From positions 1-63,684 of the forward strand of contig JAGWUF010000007.1 in assembly GCA_028868545.1 (NCBI GenBank): a stretch of DNA of 63,684 nt, written 5' to 3'. Below are positions 35,362 through 44,006 of this stretch, in pieces; position 1 is the stretch's first letter, and each line of letters begins with the position of its first letter. A model generated the notes under the pieces. The model was not told where the DNA came from. It did not search any database and was given only the letters and a program-made list of their open reading frames with translations. Position numbers and translations under genes: made by a program. Origin of the DNA: Lysobacteraceae bacterium. GTDB taxonomy: Bacteria; Pseudomonadota; Gammaproteobacteria; Xanthomonadales; Xanthomonadaceae.

Positions 35362-36051
35362 TCAGAGCCCCTGCAATTTGCGCGAGGCCACCACCGCTTC
35401 CACCCGGTTGCGGACGTTCAAGGCACGGAAAATGGCAGCCAGATGAATCTTCACCGTACCCTCGCTGATGCCGAGGTCACGGGCGATCAGTTTGTTCGGC
35501 TTGCCCTGCGAAAGCAGGCGCATGACGTCGATCTGGCGTTCGGTCAACAGCTTGCGCAAACCATCCAGCGGGTTCGAGATGCCGGCCTGCAAGGCGTTGG
35601 CAGCGCCCTGGGCAACCCGTGCGTCGCCGGGTTGCCAGCCCTGGGCCTGGGCGCTGGAAAGCAGCAGTGGCGGGATGTACACGCCGCCTGCAAGCACCAG
35701 CCGGATGGCCGACAACATCACGTCCGGCGAGTAGGCCTTGGGGATGAAGCCCAGCACGCCCAGATCCATCAGTGCCCGCATCTGCTCCACGTCTTCCGAG
35801 CCCGACAGCACGATCACCGGAAGTTTCGGCAGCACGCTGCGCAGCATCGCCACATGTTCGTGGCCGTGGGTGCCGGGCATGGCCAGATCGATCAGTGCCA
35901 GGTCGAGCGACGGCCCATGCTGCTGGACAAGTGCGTCCAGTTCTTCCAGGTTCATGGCAACCACGGTCTCGACGGCCGGATCCAGTTCAGCCAGTTTGAG
36001 CTTGACGCCTTCGATGATCAGGCGGTGGTCGTCTGCCAGCAGTACTTTCAC
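35362..36051 (-). CDS. NarL/FixJ-family response regulator
   Basis: A 229-residue two-component regulator. The receiver domain fills residues 1-120, with the acidic pair Asp7-Asp8 (LLADDHRLIIEG), phospho-acceptor Asp55 (ALIDLAMPG) and the Lys near residue 107 (FIPKAYS). The LuxR-type HTH is at about 165-229 (LTERQIDVMRLLSQGKPNKLIARDLG, then GTVKIHLAAIF). The GTG start at 36051 was chosen because AGGAA lies six bases upstream and the protein begins directly with the receiver strand VKVLLADD. No ATG fits. It lies in the T6SS cluster and opposite the TraB/GumN gene across a 238-base divergent region. The hybrid kinase at 49930 is a possible partner. Confidence 0.92.
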   Translation of the reverse strand: MKVLLADDHRLIIEGVKLKLAELDPAVETVVAMNLEELDALVQQHGPSLDLALIDLAMPGTHGHEHVAMLRSVLPKLPVIVLSGSEDVEQMRALMDLGVLGFIPKAYSPDVMLSAIRLVLAGGVYIPPLLLSSAQAQGWQPGDARVAQGAANALQAGISNPLDGLRKLLTERQIDVMRLLSQGKPNKLIARDLGISEGTVKIHLAAIFRALNVRNRVEAVVASRKLQGL

Positions 36052-36289
36052 GCGGTTTCCTGCATGTCTGCGCCCGGCGGGGCGCGTTCTCGCCATGGTG
36101 CGGAAGCCACATCGGCTTTTCATCCGGCGCTTGGCACGATAGTCGGCGCAGCCCTTGCTGGGCAAGCCATTGCAGCCGTTCCAATGGGCTAGGCCCAACG
36201 ACATATGGTTGCAAGGTGCACGCACACCGAAGAATGCAGCGGTGCGCACCCCCGTCGGGTGCCGCCAGCCGAGTTGCCTCCGCGTCCAG

Positions 36290-37471
36290 ATGACTGCCAC
36301 CTTCCACAAGCGTGATGCGCTGCCGTCTGCCCTCGTGGCGGGTGGGTGCGCGCTGGCCCTGTTGCTGGCCGGCGCGGCTGTTCCGGCGTGGTCGCAAACG
36401 GCTGCACCCATGCCGGACGTTGCACAGAAGCGGTCTGTTCCGGCTGCTGCGGCCAAAGAGCTGGTGGTTGAGCAGACGCAGCCGGCAAAAGCATCGGATC
36501 CGAACGGATCGGACGCGGTGGCCCCGTCTTTCGACAGCAGGCCGGATACCGCGATCATTCCCGCGCAATCGCTGCTGCAGGCAAGGCGTGACCGGGGCGT
36601 GCTGTTCAAGGTCACCCCGCCACCCGCCGTGCCGTTGCCCGCCGAGGTGGCAACCCAGCCAGCGGCGGCACCGCCAGCCGCCGCCGCTGCCAGCCCGCCG
36701 CCGGTGCGCCCAAGCTACCTGCTGGGAACGATCCATTTCGGCTCGCCGGAAGAACAGGGGATCGATTACGCGGTGCTGGAGAAAGTGCTGGGCGAGACAG
36801 ACAACTTCGTCAACGAGGTCGACGTGAACTCGGCATGGACGCCGGACTTCGACGCCTATCGCTGGCTGCCGGTGCAAACCCCGCTGGAGGGCATGATCGG
36901 CAAGGATGACATGCGGATGGCACAGGCCTTGCTGCCGACCGTGCGTCCGCAGGATCTGCAACGCATGAAACCGTGGGCGGTGCTGGCCCTGCTGGAGGCA
37001 CGCGGGGAGTCCGCCGGCGACACCAGCATGGATGCACGGCTGCAGGCAATGGCCGCAGCCAGGGGCAAGCACCTGATACATCTGGAAACGCTGCAGCAGC
37101 AACTGCAGGCCCTCGATTGCGTGCCTGCCGGCGAGCACGCACCGGTGCTGGATGAGCGCCTGCGCAAGTCCTGGATCCTGCGTATCGAGTCTGCCGAGGC
37201 GATGGCCTATTACCGCAGCCGCAACCTGGATGCCTGGCTGGCCAGCATCGACCGGATGGAGGGCCTGAGCGACAGCGCCCGCGCGGTCGAGCAGCGGTCC
37301 AGGATCTGCCTGCTGGAGGATCGCAATGCGCGCTGGATCGGGCCGCTTGAGACCGTGCTGCAGGACGGCCCCAGCCTGGTTGCGGTGGGCGCGATCCACT
37401 TGACCGGCAACGATGGCTTGATCGCGCGGCTGCGTCGCGATGGTTACACGGTGGAAGCGGTGCCGTTTTGA
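36290..37471 (+). CDS. TraB/GumN-family protein
   Basis: A 393-residue exported protein. It has a signal peptide (ALVAGGCALALLLAGAAVPAWSQ) and a 100-residue linker rich in Ala and Pro. The TraB/GumN domain follows: PSYLLGTIHFGSPEEQG near the start, an ETLQQQLQALD block, and VAVGAIHLTGNDGLIARLRRDGYTVE at the end. The GxxH...GxxH pattern with conserved Glu is characteristic; members are suspected metalloproteases related to the Tiki family (family knowledge). It is the first gene of the plus-strand T6SS operon, 56 bases before tssK. Its role in secretion is unknown. Another Cys in the signal region does not form a lipobox. Confidence 0.82.
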   Translation: MTATFHKRDALPSALVAGGCALALLLAGAAVPAWSQTAAPMPDVAQKRSVPAAAAKELVVEQTQPAKASDPNGSDAVAPSFDSRPDTAIIPAQSLLQARRDRGVLFKVTPPPAVPLPAEVATQPAAAPPAAAAASPPPVRPSYLLGTIHFGSPEEQGIDYAVLEKVLGETDNFVNEVDVNSAWTPDFDAYRWLPVQTPLEGMIGKDDMRMAQALLPTVRPQDLQRMKPWAVLALLEARGESAGDTSMDARLQAMAAARGKHLIHLETLQQQLQALDCVPAGEHAPVLDERLRKSWILRIESAEAMAYYRSRNLDAWLASIDRMEGLSDSARAVEQRSRICLLEDRNARWIGPLETVLQDGPSLVAVGAIHLTGNDGLIARLRRDGYTVEAVPF

Positions 37472-37527
37472 CGTGCGCTTGACGTTATGGATGTTGGATG
37501 CGGGACGTAGACGGGAGGATTTCAGGC

Positions 37528-38958
37528 ATGGCTTTCGGCATGAACGGTGACAGGCAGGTGCATTGGGGGCAGGGCGCATTCCTGAGCCCGCAGCACCTGC
37601 AGGCGCAGGACGCTTGGGCGCAGGCGTGCAGACATGCGCTGCATCTGCGGTTGACACCGTTCCCCTGGGGTTTCGAATCCTTGCGCATCCGCGAAGATGC
37701 CCTTGCCAGCGGGGTCATCGATGTCGATCAATTCTGCCTGGTAACCCGTGGCGGCGAGCGCCTGCGGGGGGGCAGCATGGATACCGCAGGCGGAAATACC
37801 CGCGTGCCCCAGCGCAACATTGCCGAGTTGCGGGTCAACAACAACGACCCGATCGCGCTGTACCTGGTATTCAATGCGGAGCGCACCCTGCAGGGCTTGT
37901 CGCAGCGCGAATCCGAGCGTCTTTCCGCCCGCCATGTGCTGGCCACCGACAATCTCGCCGATCCGCACGACCCGCAGGCACCGGAGGCAGCGGTCGATTT
38001 CCTGCTGTACCAGGCCAACCTGGTCACCGCCGTCGATGAAAACGCGGACGCCATCCTGCGCGGGTCGGACAGTTACAAGCTGGCCGAGCTGCTGCCGGCC
38101 GGACCGGGCAAGTTCAAGCTCTCGAACGATTACATTCCGCCCACCACGGCGATCCTCGCCTCCGCCAATCTCACCCGCTGGACCCGTGCGCTGCGCGACT
38201 TGCTGGTGTCGCGGGGGCAGGATTTTGCCGCCATCAAGCGGCAGCGCGGCATCCGTGCCGCATCCACGTCCGCGCAGGAAGTGATGCGGGTGCTGATGAT
38301 GCAGACGTTCGCCCGCTACATTCCGATGTTCCAGGAACACGCGCGGCTGAACGTGGTGTCCGCCTATGCCATGTATCTGGATTTGCGGCGGCTGGTGGCC
38401 GAATTCTCGGTGTTTTCCGAAGATATCGGCTACTTCGGCGAGCTGGCGGGCAACCCGCGCGAGACCGAGCTTCCCGACTACGACCACGAAGACCTGCGGC
38501 GCTGCTTCAGGATCGGCTTCGACCGTGCAGAGACGCTGATCAAGGCGTTGACGGTGGGGGCCGAGGTCGGCATCACGCTGGCCTACGACGGGCGCTTCTA
38601 CCGTGCCGACCTGCCGGTGAACCTGTTCGAAAGCGACAAGACCCGCTTCTATCTGGCCTTCGAGTCCGAACAGAAGGGGGCGGATCTGTTCGCCAGGCTC
38701 TCGCGCACCGGCAAGATCGCGTCGATGGACGAGATGCCGCGGCTGCTGTCGGCGGCACTGTTCGGCCTGAAGATCGACCTGTTGCCGGTACCACCGGAGG
38801 AGTTGCCGCAGAAGAGTCCCAACACCACGTACTTCCTGGTCGATACCACCCATCCGTTCTGGCAGATGATCAAGAACGGCCGCAACATCGCGGTGTTCTC
38901 GGATCTGCCGCCGGATTCGACCGTGATCAAGCTGTTCCCGGTCGCGGGCCAGGAGTAA
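37528..38958 (+). CDS. tssK: T6SS baseplate-membrane connector TssK
   Basis: A 476-residue ImpJ/VasE-family protein. It begins MAFGMNGDRQVHWGQGAFLSPQHLQAQD, which is the conserved TssK entry (HW-G-FL-PQHLQ). DYIPPTTAI, a long helical middle part and FFLVDTTHPFWQMIK-type C-terminal sequences follow. TssK trimers link the baseplate to TssL and TssM. The ATG at 37528 was preferred over 37498 because GGAGG lies nine bases upstream and the family N-terminus starts there. tssL follows three bases after the stop. Confidence 0.95.
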   Translation: MAFGMNGDRQVHWGQGAFLSPQHLQAQDAWAQACRHALHLRLTPFPWGFESLRIREDALASGVIDVDQFCLVTRGGERLRGGSMDTAGGNTRVPQRNIAELRVNNNDPIALYLVFNAERTLQGLSQRESERLSARHVLATDNLADPHDPQAPEAAVDFLLYQANLVTAVDENADAILRGSDSYKLAELLPAGPGKFKLSNDYIPPTTAILASANLTRWTRALRDLLVSRGQDFAAIKRQRGIRAASTSAQEVMRVLMMQTFARYIPMFQEHARLNVVSAYAMYLDLRRLVAEFSVFSEDIGYFGELAGNPRETELPDYDHEDLRRCFRIGFDRAETLIKALTVGAEVGITLAYDGRFYRADLPVNLFESDKTRFYLAFESEQKGADLFARLSRTGKIASMDEMPRLLSAALFGLKIDLLPVPPEELPQKSPNTTYFLVDTTHPFWQMIKNGRNIAVFSDLPPDSTVIKLFPVAGQE

Positions 38959-38961
38959 GCC

Positions 38962-40383
38962 ATGGCCAGACTGCTGCAGCATTTTGCGCCCCTGTTTTCG
39001 TTCGGCCTGGCGCTGGACGAAAAGGTCTCCAGCAACCAGGCCAGCGAAGCCGCTGCCGCCGTGCTTGCACGCGCGCGGGAATTGATCGAGCGCGCCAAGT
39101 CGTCGGCGCTGGCCGACGGCAAGCGCCCGGAACAGACCGACGATGCCGTGTTTGCGGTCGTGGCCTGGATCGACGAGATCATGGCCCGCAACCCGGTGTG
39201 GTTGACCAGCGGGACGTCGCCGCTGCAGGTGACCATGTTCACCACCAACAATGCGGGCAACGAATTCTTCACCCATCTTTCCGTGCTCAAGCAAGAGCAG
39301 GATGAAGTGCGCGAGGTTTATTACCACGCGCTGCTGTGCGGCTTCGTGGGACAGTACTACTACGAGAACGGCGACACCGGCGAACTGGGCAAGCTCAAGG
39401 AACTGCACGGTCGGCAATTGCCGCTGGCACCGGCTCCCATCCACACCTTGCGCGAAGAGAAAATCACCCAGCAGCCGTATTCGGTTGCGGATCCCTCCGG
39501 TCCGAAGCTGCCCCGGCAGTGGGATCGGGCATTGCTGGCGATCGGCGCCCTGATCGCGCTGCTGATCCCGGTGGCCTATCTGATCTACATCCTGCTGGCG
39601 GCACCGAAACCCACCATCACCGTGCCCGTGCAGCAGATCGTGGCCCGATTCAATGCCGATTGCGCCGACTTGAACGTCGTGGCGGACGAGGACAAGGGCC
39701 TGGTCAAGCTGACAGGCTTCGCCAAGAGCACCGACGACATGGCGGCCATCAAGCAGCAGGTCGCCGCGGTCGAGGGCGTGAAAGGCGTGGATGCGCAATT
39801 GCAGCTGCGGATCTGGCCGCATTGCGAAGTGGTGCGTGCGCTGGCGCCCTACAAGGCCCGCAACGACGACAGCGGCCAGCATCTGGCGATCACCCCCAGC
39901 GTCGGGCATTCCGATCGCTTCCTGGAAGGCGAAAAGGTGATCGTCAAGTTGCAGCAGCCCAATTACGACGGCTACCTGTACGTCGATTACTACACCGTCA
40001 ACGGCGGCGTTGCCCACATCTATCCCAATGCGGGCGAACCCGACAGCGGGCGGTTGTTGAAGGCGCTGGAGCAGTTCGAGGTGGGCGCCACGCCCTCCAA
40101 GACCTGGACGATCTGTGCCCCCTTCGGGCAAGAGCTCATCACCGTGATTGCATCGCCCAGACCGCTGTATCGGGAGACTTTGCCCGAGATCCAGACGGCG
40201 CAGGAATACCTGCCGAAACTCCGGCAATTGCTCGAGGCCAACCGGGCCAACGCGCAGTTGCTGGCGGCGCACCTGTTCATGCAGACGGAACCCGAGACCG
40301 ATCCGGGCAAGAAGCAGCTGGCGCTGACCGCCTGTTCCGAGCCCGCGCCTGCCGCCGCGCCGCAAGAGGAGGCCGCGCAATGA
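38962..40383 (+). CDS. tssL: TssL (DotU) with BON and DUF4384-like periplasmic part
   Basis: A 473-residue inner-membrane protein of the T6SS membrane complex. The cytoplasmic DotU domain fills residues about 1-175 (AVFAVVAWIDEIMARNPVW, NNAGNEFFTHLSVL, VYYHALLCGFVGQYY). One transmembrane helix follows at about 193-215 (LLAIGALIALLIPVAYLIYILL). The periplasmic part has a BON-like segment (about 245-290; LVKLTGFAKSTDDMAAIKQQV) and a DUF4384-like domain (about 315-400; DRFLEGEKVIVKLQ, YLYVDYYTVNGGVAHIYPN, APFGQELITVIAS). Extended TssL proteins usually carry OmpA-type peptidoglycan-binding domains, which are absent here. The stop overlaps the tssM start. Confidence 0.9.
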   Translation: MARLLQHFAPLFSFGLALDEKVSSNQASEAAAAVLARARELIERAKSSALADGKRPEQTDDAVFAVVAWIDEIMARNPVWLTSGTSPLQVTMFTTNNAGNEFFTHLSVLKQEQDEVREVYYHALLCGFVGQYYYENGDTGELGKLKELHGRQLPLAPAPIHTLREEKITQQPYSVADPSGPKLPRQWDRALLAIGALIALLIPVAYLIYILLAAPKPTITVPVQQIVARFNADCADLNVVADEDKGLVKLTGFAKSTDDMAAIKQQVAAVEGVKGVDAQLQLRIWPHCEVVRALAPYKARNDDSGQHLAITPSVGHSDRFLEGEKVIVKLQQPNYDGYLYVDYYTVNGGVAHIYPNAGEPDSGRLLKALEQFEVGATPSKTWTICAPFGQELITVIASPRPLYRETLPEIQTAQEYLPKLRQLLEANRANAQLLAAHLFMQTEPETDPGKKQLALTACSEPAPAAAPQEEAAQ

Positions 40384-43300
40384 GCCCGTTGAGCATGATT
40401 GAAAGCCTGTTTTCGGCCATCGGCAGCGTTTTTTCGCGAATCGGTTCCTTGTATTCCAGCGGGACCGACGCAGCAAAGAAGCCGTGGGTGCGCTGGATCG
40501 TGGTGAGCCTGGTGTTGCTGGTGGTGCTGGGCGGGCTGGTGTTCCTGGCCATGGCCATCCTGCCGCAGTTGCCGATGCGGTTCTGGCAGGTGCTTGGCCT
40601 GTGCGTGGTGGTGCTGGTGGTGCTGTGGTGGTTCATGGCCGGCCAGCGCAAGGCCTCCCTGAAGGGGCGCACGCGCAAGCGGATCGGCGACCTGGGGCCC
40701 GCCAATCCGGAAGAAGAGCGTGCTCCGGTGGAACGGATGACGGCGGCGATCACCGAGGCCAAGCGCACGATTGCCCGCGCGCCCGAGATGGCGCAAGGCC
40801 GCACCCCCCTGTATCGCATTCCATGGGTGCTGTTCATCGGCGACGGCAATGCCGATGTCGATGGCTTGTTGCGTGCGGCCAGCGAGGCATCGCCGTTCCC
40901 CGATTCCGACAAGCCGCCGATGGCCGCCGATGATGTCTGGCGCTGGTGGTTCCACAAATCGATGATTGCCATCGAGATGCACCCGCGTGTGGTTTGCGAT
41001 GCCAGCGCCCGGCTGGATCGCGGGCTGTGGTACCAGGGCCTGATGAAGCTGGCCGACGAGCGCGAGAAGCTGCCGCTCAACGGCATTGTGGTTGCGGTTT
41101 CGGTGCAGACCCTGCTGGGGCCGGCCGATGCCCTGAAGGACACTGCCACGCGCTTGCGGCGGCTGGTGGACGAGGCGATGGAACACCTGCAGGTGCAGAT
41201 GCCGGTGTATTTCGTGGTCAGCGGCCTGGAGCGCCTGCCAGGGTATGCGCAGGTACGTGCCACCTTGCCGGAAGAGGCCTTCGCGCAGGCCGTGGGGCAT
41301 CGTTTCGCTGAAAACGAGAACACCAATGCAGCGGCCAGCCGCCGCATCGACGAAGTGATCCAGCCCATCGAAGATCGCCTGCACGCGCTGCGGATGACGG
41401 CGTTGCGTGCGCAGCACGGTCCGCAGCAGCGTCGTGCGGTGTTCGACTTCATCGAAGCGCTGCGGCAGTCGCGGCAGGGCCTGGCGATGTTCGTGGGGTT
41501 GATGCTGGAGGACAACCCGTTCCAGCGGACGCCGCGCTGGCGCGGCTTGTACTTCGCGGGGGCGGCCGATGCGGCACATCGTGGCGGTGCATTCGTGGCC
41601 GACCTGTTCACCCGCTTCTTTCCCAGCGACCAGCCGCTGGCCGGCACCAGTTTCCGCGGCAATGCGGGACGGATGGCGATCGCCGGTGCCGGTGTGCTGG
41701 CCATGCTGGGCTTGTCCGCCTCGTTTGCCTATGGCCTGCGCACGGCCCATCGGGATGATGCGGCGTTGCTGGCACAAACCCACAGTGCCTGCTCGGAAGT
41801 GGCCAACCGCACGTCCACCGGGCGCATCGAATGGGTGGCCAGTTGCGGCCGCACCATCGAGGAGCTGGAGGCCGCGCAGGGCGATACCTGGTTGAGTTTC
41901 GGTATCCGGCGTGCGGACTCGGATATCGCCCGGCTGCGGCAGCGGGTGGTGGATGATTTCGCCAACCTGATCCTGGCGCCCGAAGACCAGATGCTGGCCA
42001 CCGACATCGACCAGCGACGCGCGGGAATCGAGCATGTCCTGGCCATCACCCAGCGCCTGCGCCTGCTCGACGAGTGCGACAGCAGCAATGCCGTTTGCCG
42101 CACGCGGGAGTTGAAGAACAACGTCAGTTTCGATGCCCGTTCGCGCCTGTTTGCGCCCTTTGTCAGTGCCGACAACGACACCCAGCGAGATCGCAACAAT
42201 GCCGATGCCTTGTTCGCCACCTATCTGGGATACCTGAGGTGGCAAAAAAAAAACATACGTGAAGCAGAGCGCACCCGCCTCGAAGGTTTGCTGACCCGGC
42301 TGCTGGCGAATTACACGCCACGTGCGGCCGATCTGAAAAAATGGGCGGATGCGCGCGGCACCGGCCTGGATCTGGGAAGTTTCTGGCTGCCGCAGGGGGC
42401 GGTGGTGGGAACCGAGACCGGGCAGCTGGCCTCGATTTCCAGCGCCTACACCCGTGAATCCTGGTCCGGGGCGGTGGAGCCGATGCTGCAGACCTTGCGC
42501 AAGCAGGCCCCCGATCGTGCGGCCCGGGTCGATGATCTGCGCGATGCGTATTTCCACGATTATTTCGGGCAATGGGAGAAATTCCAGGCACGCTTCGGGG
42601 ATGGCATCGGCCTGTGGCGCGGCCGCTATGACGAGCTGCAGTCGCGTGCGGCCGGGCCGGAGAATCCCTACCTCCGTTTTTTCGCGGCGGCCCAGCGCAA
42701 CCTGTATGAGCTGCCGTTCGATTGGCCGCTTGCGTCGCGCTGGGCAGCAACGTGGTCGCAGATGAAAGCCCGTTGGCAGTCCTCGTGGCGGCCGTTCGGG
42801 CGGTTCATCGCCGATTCGTTCCGGTTCGGCGGTGAAAAGATCACGCCGCCGGTCTGGCTGCTGGCCATGCACGACACCCAGGCGGTGGTGCTGGCGCGGC
42901 AGGAGGCCGACTTCGCCCGGGCCTACCTGCGGCTGCAGGCCGAAGGCTCGGGCGAGGATGTCTACCAGCTCGCCGCGGATCTGTTCGCAAGCAAGGGCAA
43001 GGCCGAGAAGGCACCGGCCAGCGACTATTCCAGGCTCATCGAGGCGGTGGACAAGCCGGCGGAAAAGTACGCCACCAGTTTCAAGGGCGATGACCTGGCG
43101 GCGTGGTCGATCGTGCAGGGGCCGGCCAAGCTGCTGTTGTTCCTGACCGTGCACAAGGCCGGTGCGTACGTGCAGGAACGCTGGCGCGAGAGCGTGGTCA
43201 AGCCGTTGTCGGCACTGCCGCCGGAGCAGCAGGTCGATGCCTTGTATGGCCCGCAGGGCAAGCTGTCTGCCTTCGTCAATGACTGGTTGAAACCCTTCAT

Positions 43301-43988
43301 CACCGAAAAGGAGCGGCTGCCGGTCAAGGTGGATGGGGTCGCGATTCCGTTGAGTGGCGCGTACCAGGGTATGGTGGCCGCGGAGCGCAAGTTCCAGCCG
43401 GTGCTGGGCGATGTGGCGCCGTTCCTGGCCGGCAGCTTCACCTTGACCCAGCCCAGCCAGTTGGGGGCATTGGATGAAGGGACTGGTGGCACGGTATTCG
43501 AGGTCGAATGCCGGGAACGGGTCTATCGTGCAAGCTCGGCCGGGGCCTCGCTGGCCGAGGCCACCGCACAGGTGTTCTGGTCACCTTCCAGCTGCATGCA
43601 GGCACGCATCCGGATCAACGTCGCAGCGCCGGCACCCAAGCAGGCCGATGCCAGCCCGGTGCAGGAGTTCGACCCGGCCACCAGCCAGATGCGCCCGGCA
43701 GAAGCCGTGCCCAGTGCGCCTGATCTGCTGCTGGTGCGGACCTATGCCGGTACCGAGGGCTTTGCCGAATTGATCAAGGACTTCGCCAGTGGCGCGCATG
43801 CGTTTTCGGCCGAGGATTTCCGTGCCAGCTACAGCCCGGCGCAATGGACGCAATTGCGGCCCCGGCTCGACGCCGCCGGGTTCCGTGGCGCGCGGGTCTT
43901 CCTGAAAGTCGATTTGTCCGACGAAATGAAACGCTACCTCGGCGCCAGCACGGCCCGTGCCGAGGTTCCCAGCCAGATTCTTGAATAA
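40380..43988 (+). CDS. tssM: T6SS membrane-complex protein TssM, degenerate Walker A
   Basis: A 1202-residue IcmF-family protein. Two transmembrane helices lie at about residues 38-61 and 67-87, and a third at about 431-451, followed by a large periplasmic part. The cytoplasmic segment IPWVLFIGDGNADVDGLL (154-161 for GDGNADVD) occupies the place where family members have a Walker A loop ending in GKT/S, but here no Lys-Thr/Ser is present. So nucleotide binding is probably lost. The usual DDVWRWWFHKSMIAIEM, PVYFVVSGLERLPG and C-terminal domains are intact. Ten consecutive A bases at 42244-42253 encode Gln-Lys-Lys and part of Asn; a slip into the -1 frame would stop translation three codons later. 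The ATG overlaps the tssL stop. Confidence 0.92.
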   Translation: MSPLSMIESLFSAIGSVFSRIGSLYSSGTDAAKKPWVRWIVVSLVLLVVLGGLVFLAMAILPQLPMRFWQVLGLCVVVLVVLWWFMAGQRKASLKGRTRKRIGDLGPANPEEERAPVERMTAAITEAKRTIARAPEMAQGRTPLYRIPWVLFIGDGNADVDGLLRAASEASPFPDSDKPPMAADDVWRWWFHKSMIAIEMHPRVVCDASARLDRGLWYQGLMKLADEREKLPLNGIVVAVSVQTLLGPADALKDTATRLRRLVDEAMEHLQVQMPVYFVVSGLERLPGYAQVRATLPEEAFAQAVGHRFAENENTNAAASRRIDEVIQPIEDRLHALRMTALRAQHGPQQRRAVFDFIEALRQSRQGLAMFVGLMLEDNPFQRTPRWRGLYFAGAADAAHRGGAFVADLFTRFFPSDQPLAGTSFRGNAGRMAIAGAGVLAMLGLSASFAYGLRTAHRDDAALLAQTHSACSEVANRTSTGRIEWVASCGRTIEELEAAQGDTWLSFGIRRADSDIARLRQRVVDDFANLILAPEDQMLATDIDQRRAGIEHVLAITQRLRLLDECDSSNAVCRTRELKNNVSFDARSRLFAPFVSADNDTQRDRNNADALFATYLGYLRWQKKNIREAERTRLEGLLTRLLANYTPRAADLKKWADARGTGLDLGSFWLPQGAVVGTETGQLASISSAYTRESWSGAVEPMLQTLRKQAPDRAARVDDLRDAYFHDYFGQWEKFQARFGDGIGLWRGRYDELQSRAAGPENPYLRFFAAAQRNLYELPFDWPLASRWAATWSQMKARWQSSWRPFGRFIADSFRFGGEKITPPVWLLAMHDTQAVVLARQEADFARAYLRLQAEGSGEDVYQLAADLFASKGKAEKAPASDYSRLIEAVDKPAEKYATSFKGDDLAAWSIVQGPAKLLLFLTVHKAGAYVQERWRESVVKPLSALPPEQQVDALYGPQGKLSAFVNDWLKPFITEKERLPVKVDGVAIPLSGAYQGMVAAERKFQPVLGDVAPFLAGSFTLTQPSQLGALDEGTGGTVFEVECRERVYRASSAGASLAEATAQVFWSPSSCMQARIRINVAAPAPKQADASPVQEFDPATSQMRPAEAVPSAPDLLLVRTYAGTEGFAELIKDFASGAHAFSAEDFRASYSPAQWTQLRPRLDAAGFRGARVFLKVDLSDEMKRYLGASTARAEVPSQILE

Positions 43989-44006
43989 GCCAGTCGCGGA
44001 GGTTCC

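Noticed and set aside
36133-36156. Sigma-54-type promoter (TTGGCAC) between the regulator and the TraB/GumN gene
   Set aside because: The TTGGCAC half is present, but the required TTGC element at the right spacing is not.
40020-43154. 1044-codon minus-strand frame opposite tssM
   Set aside because: Antisense to an intact TssM; rich in Gln/Arg/His and without any recognisable domain.
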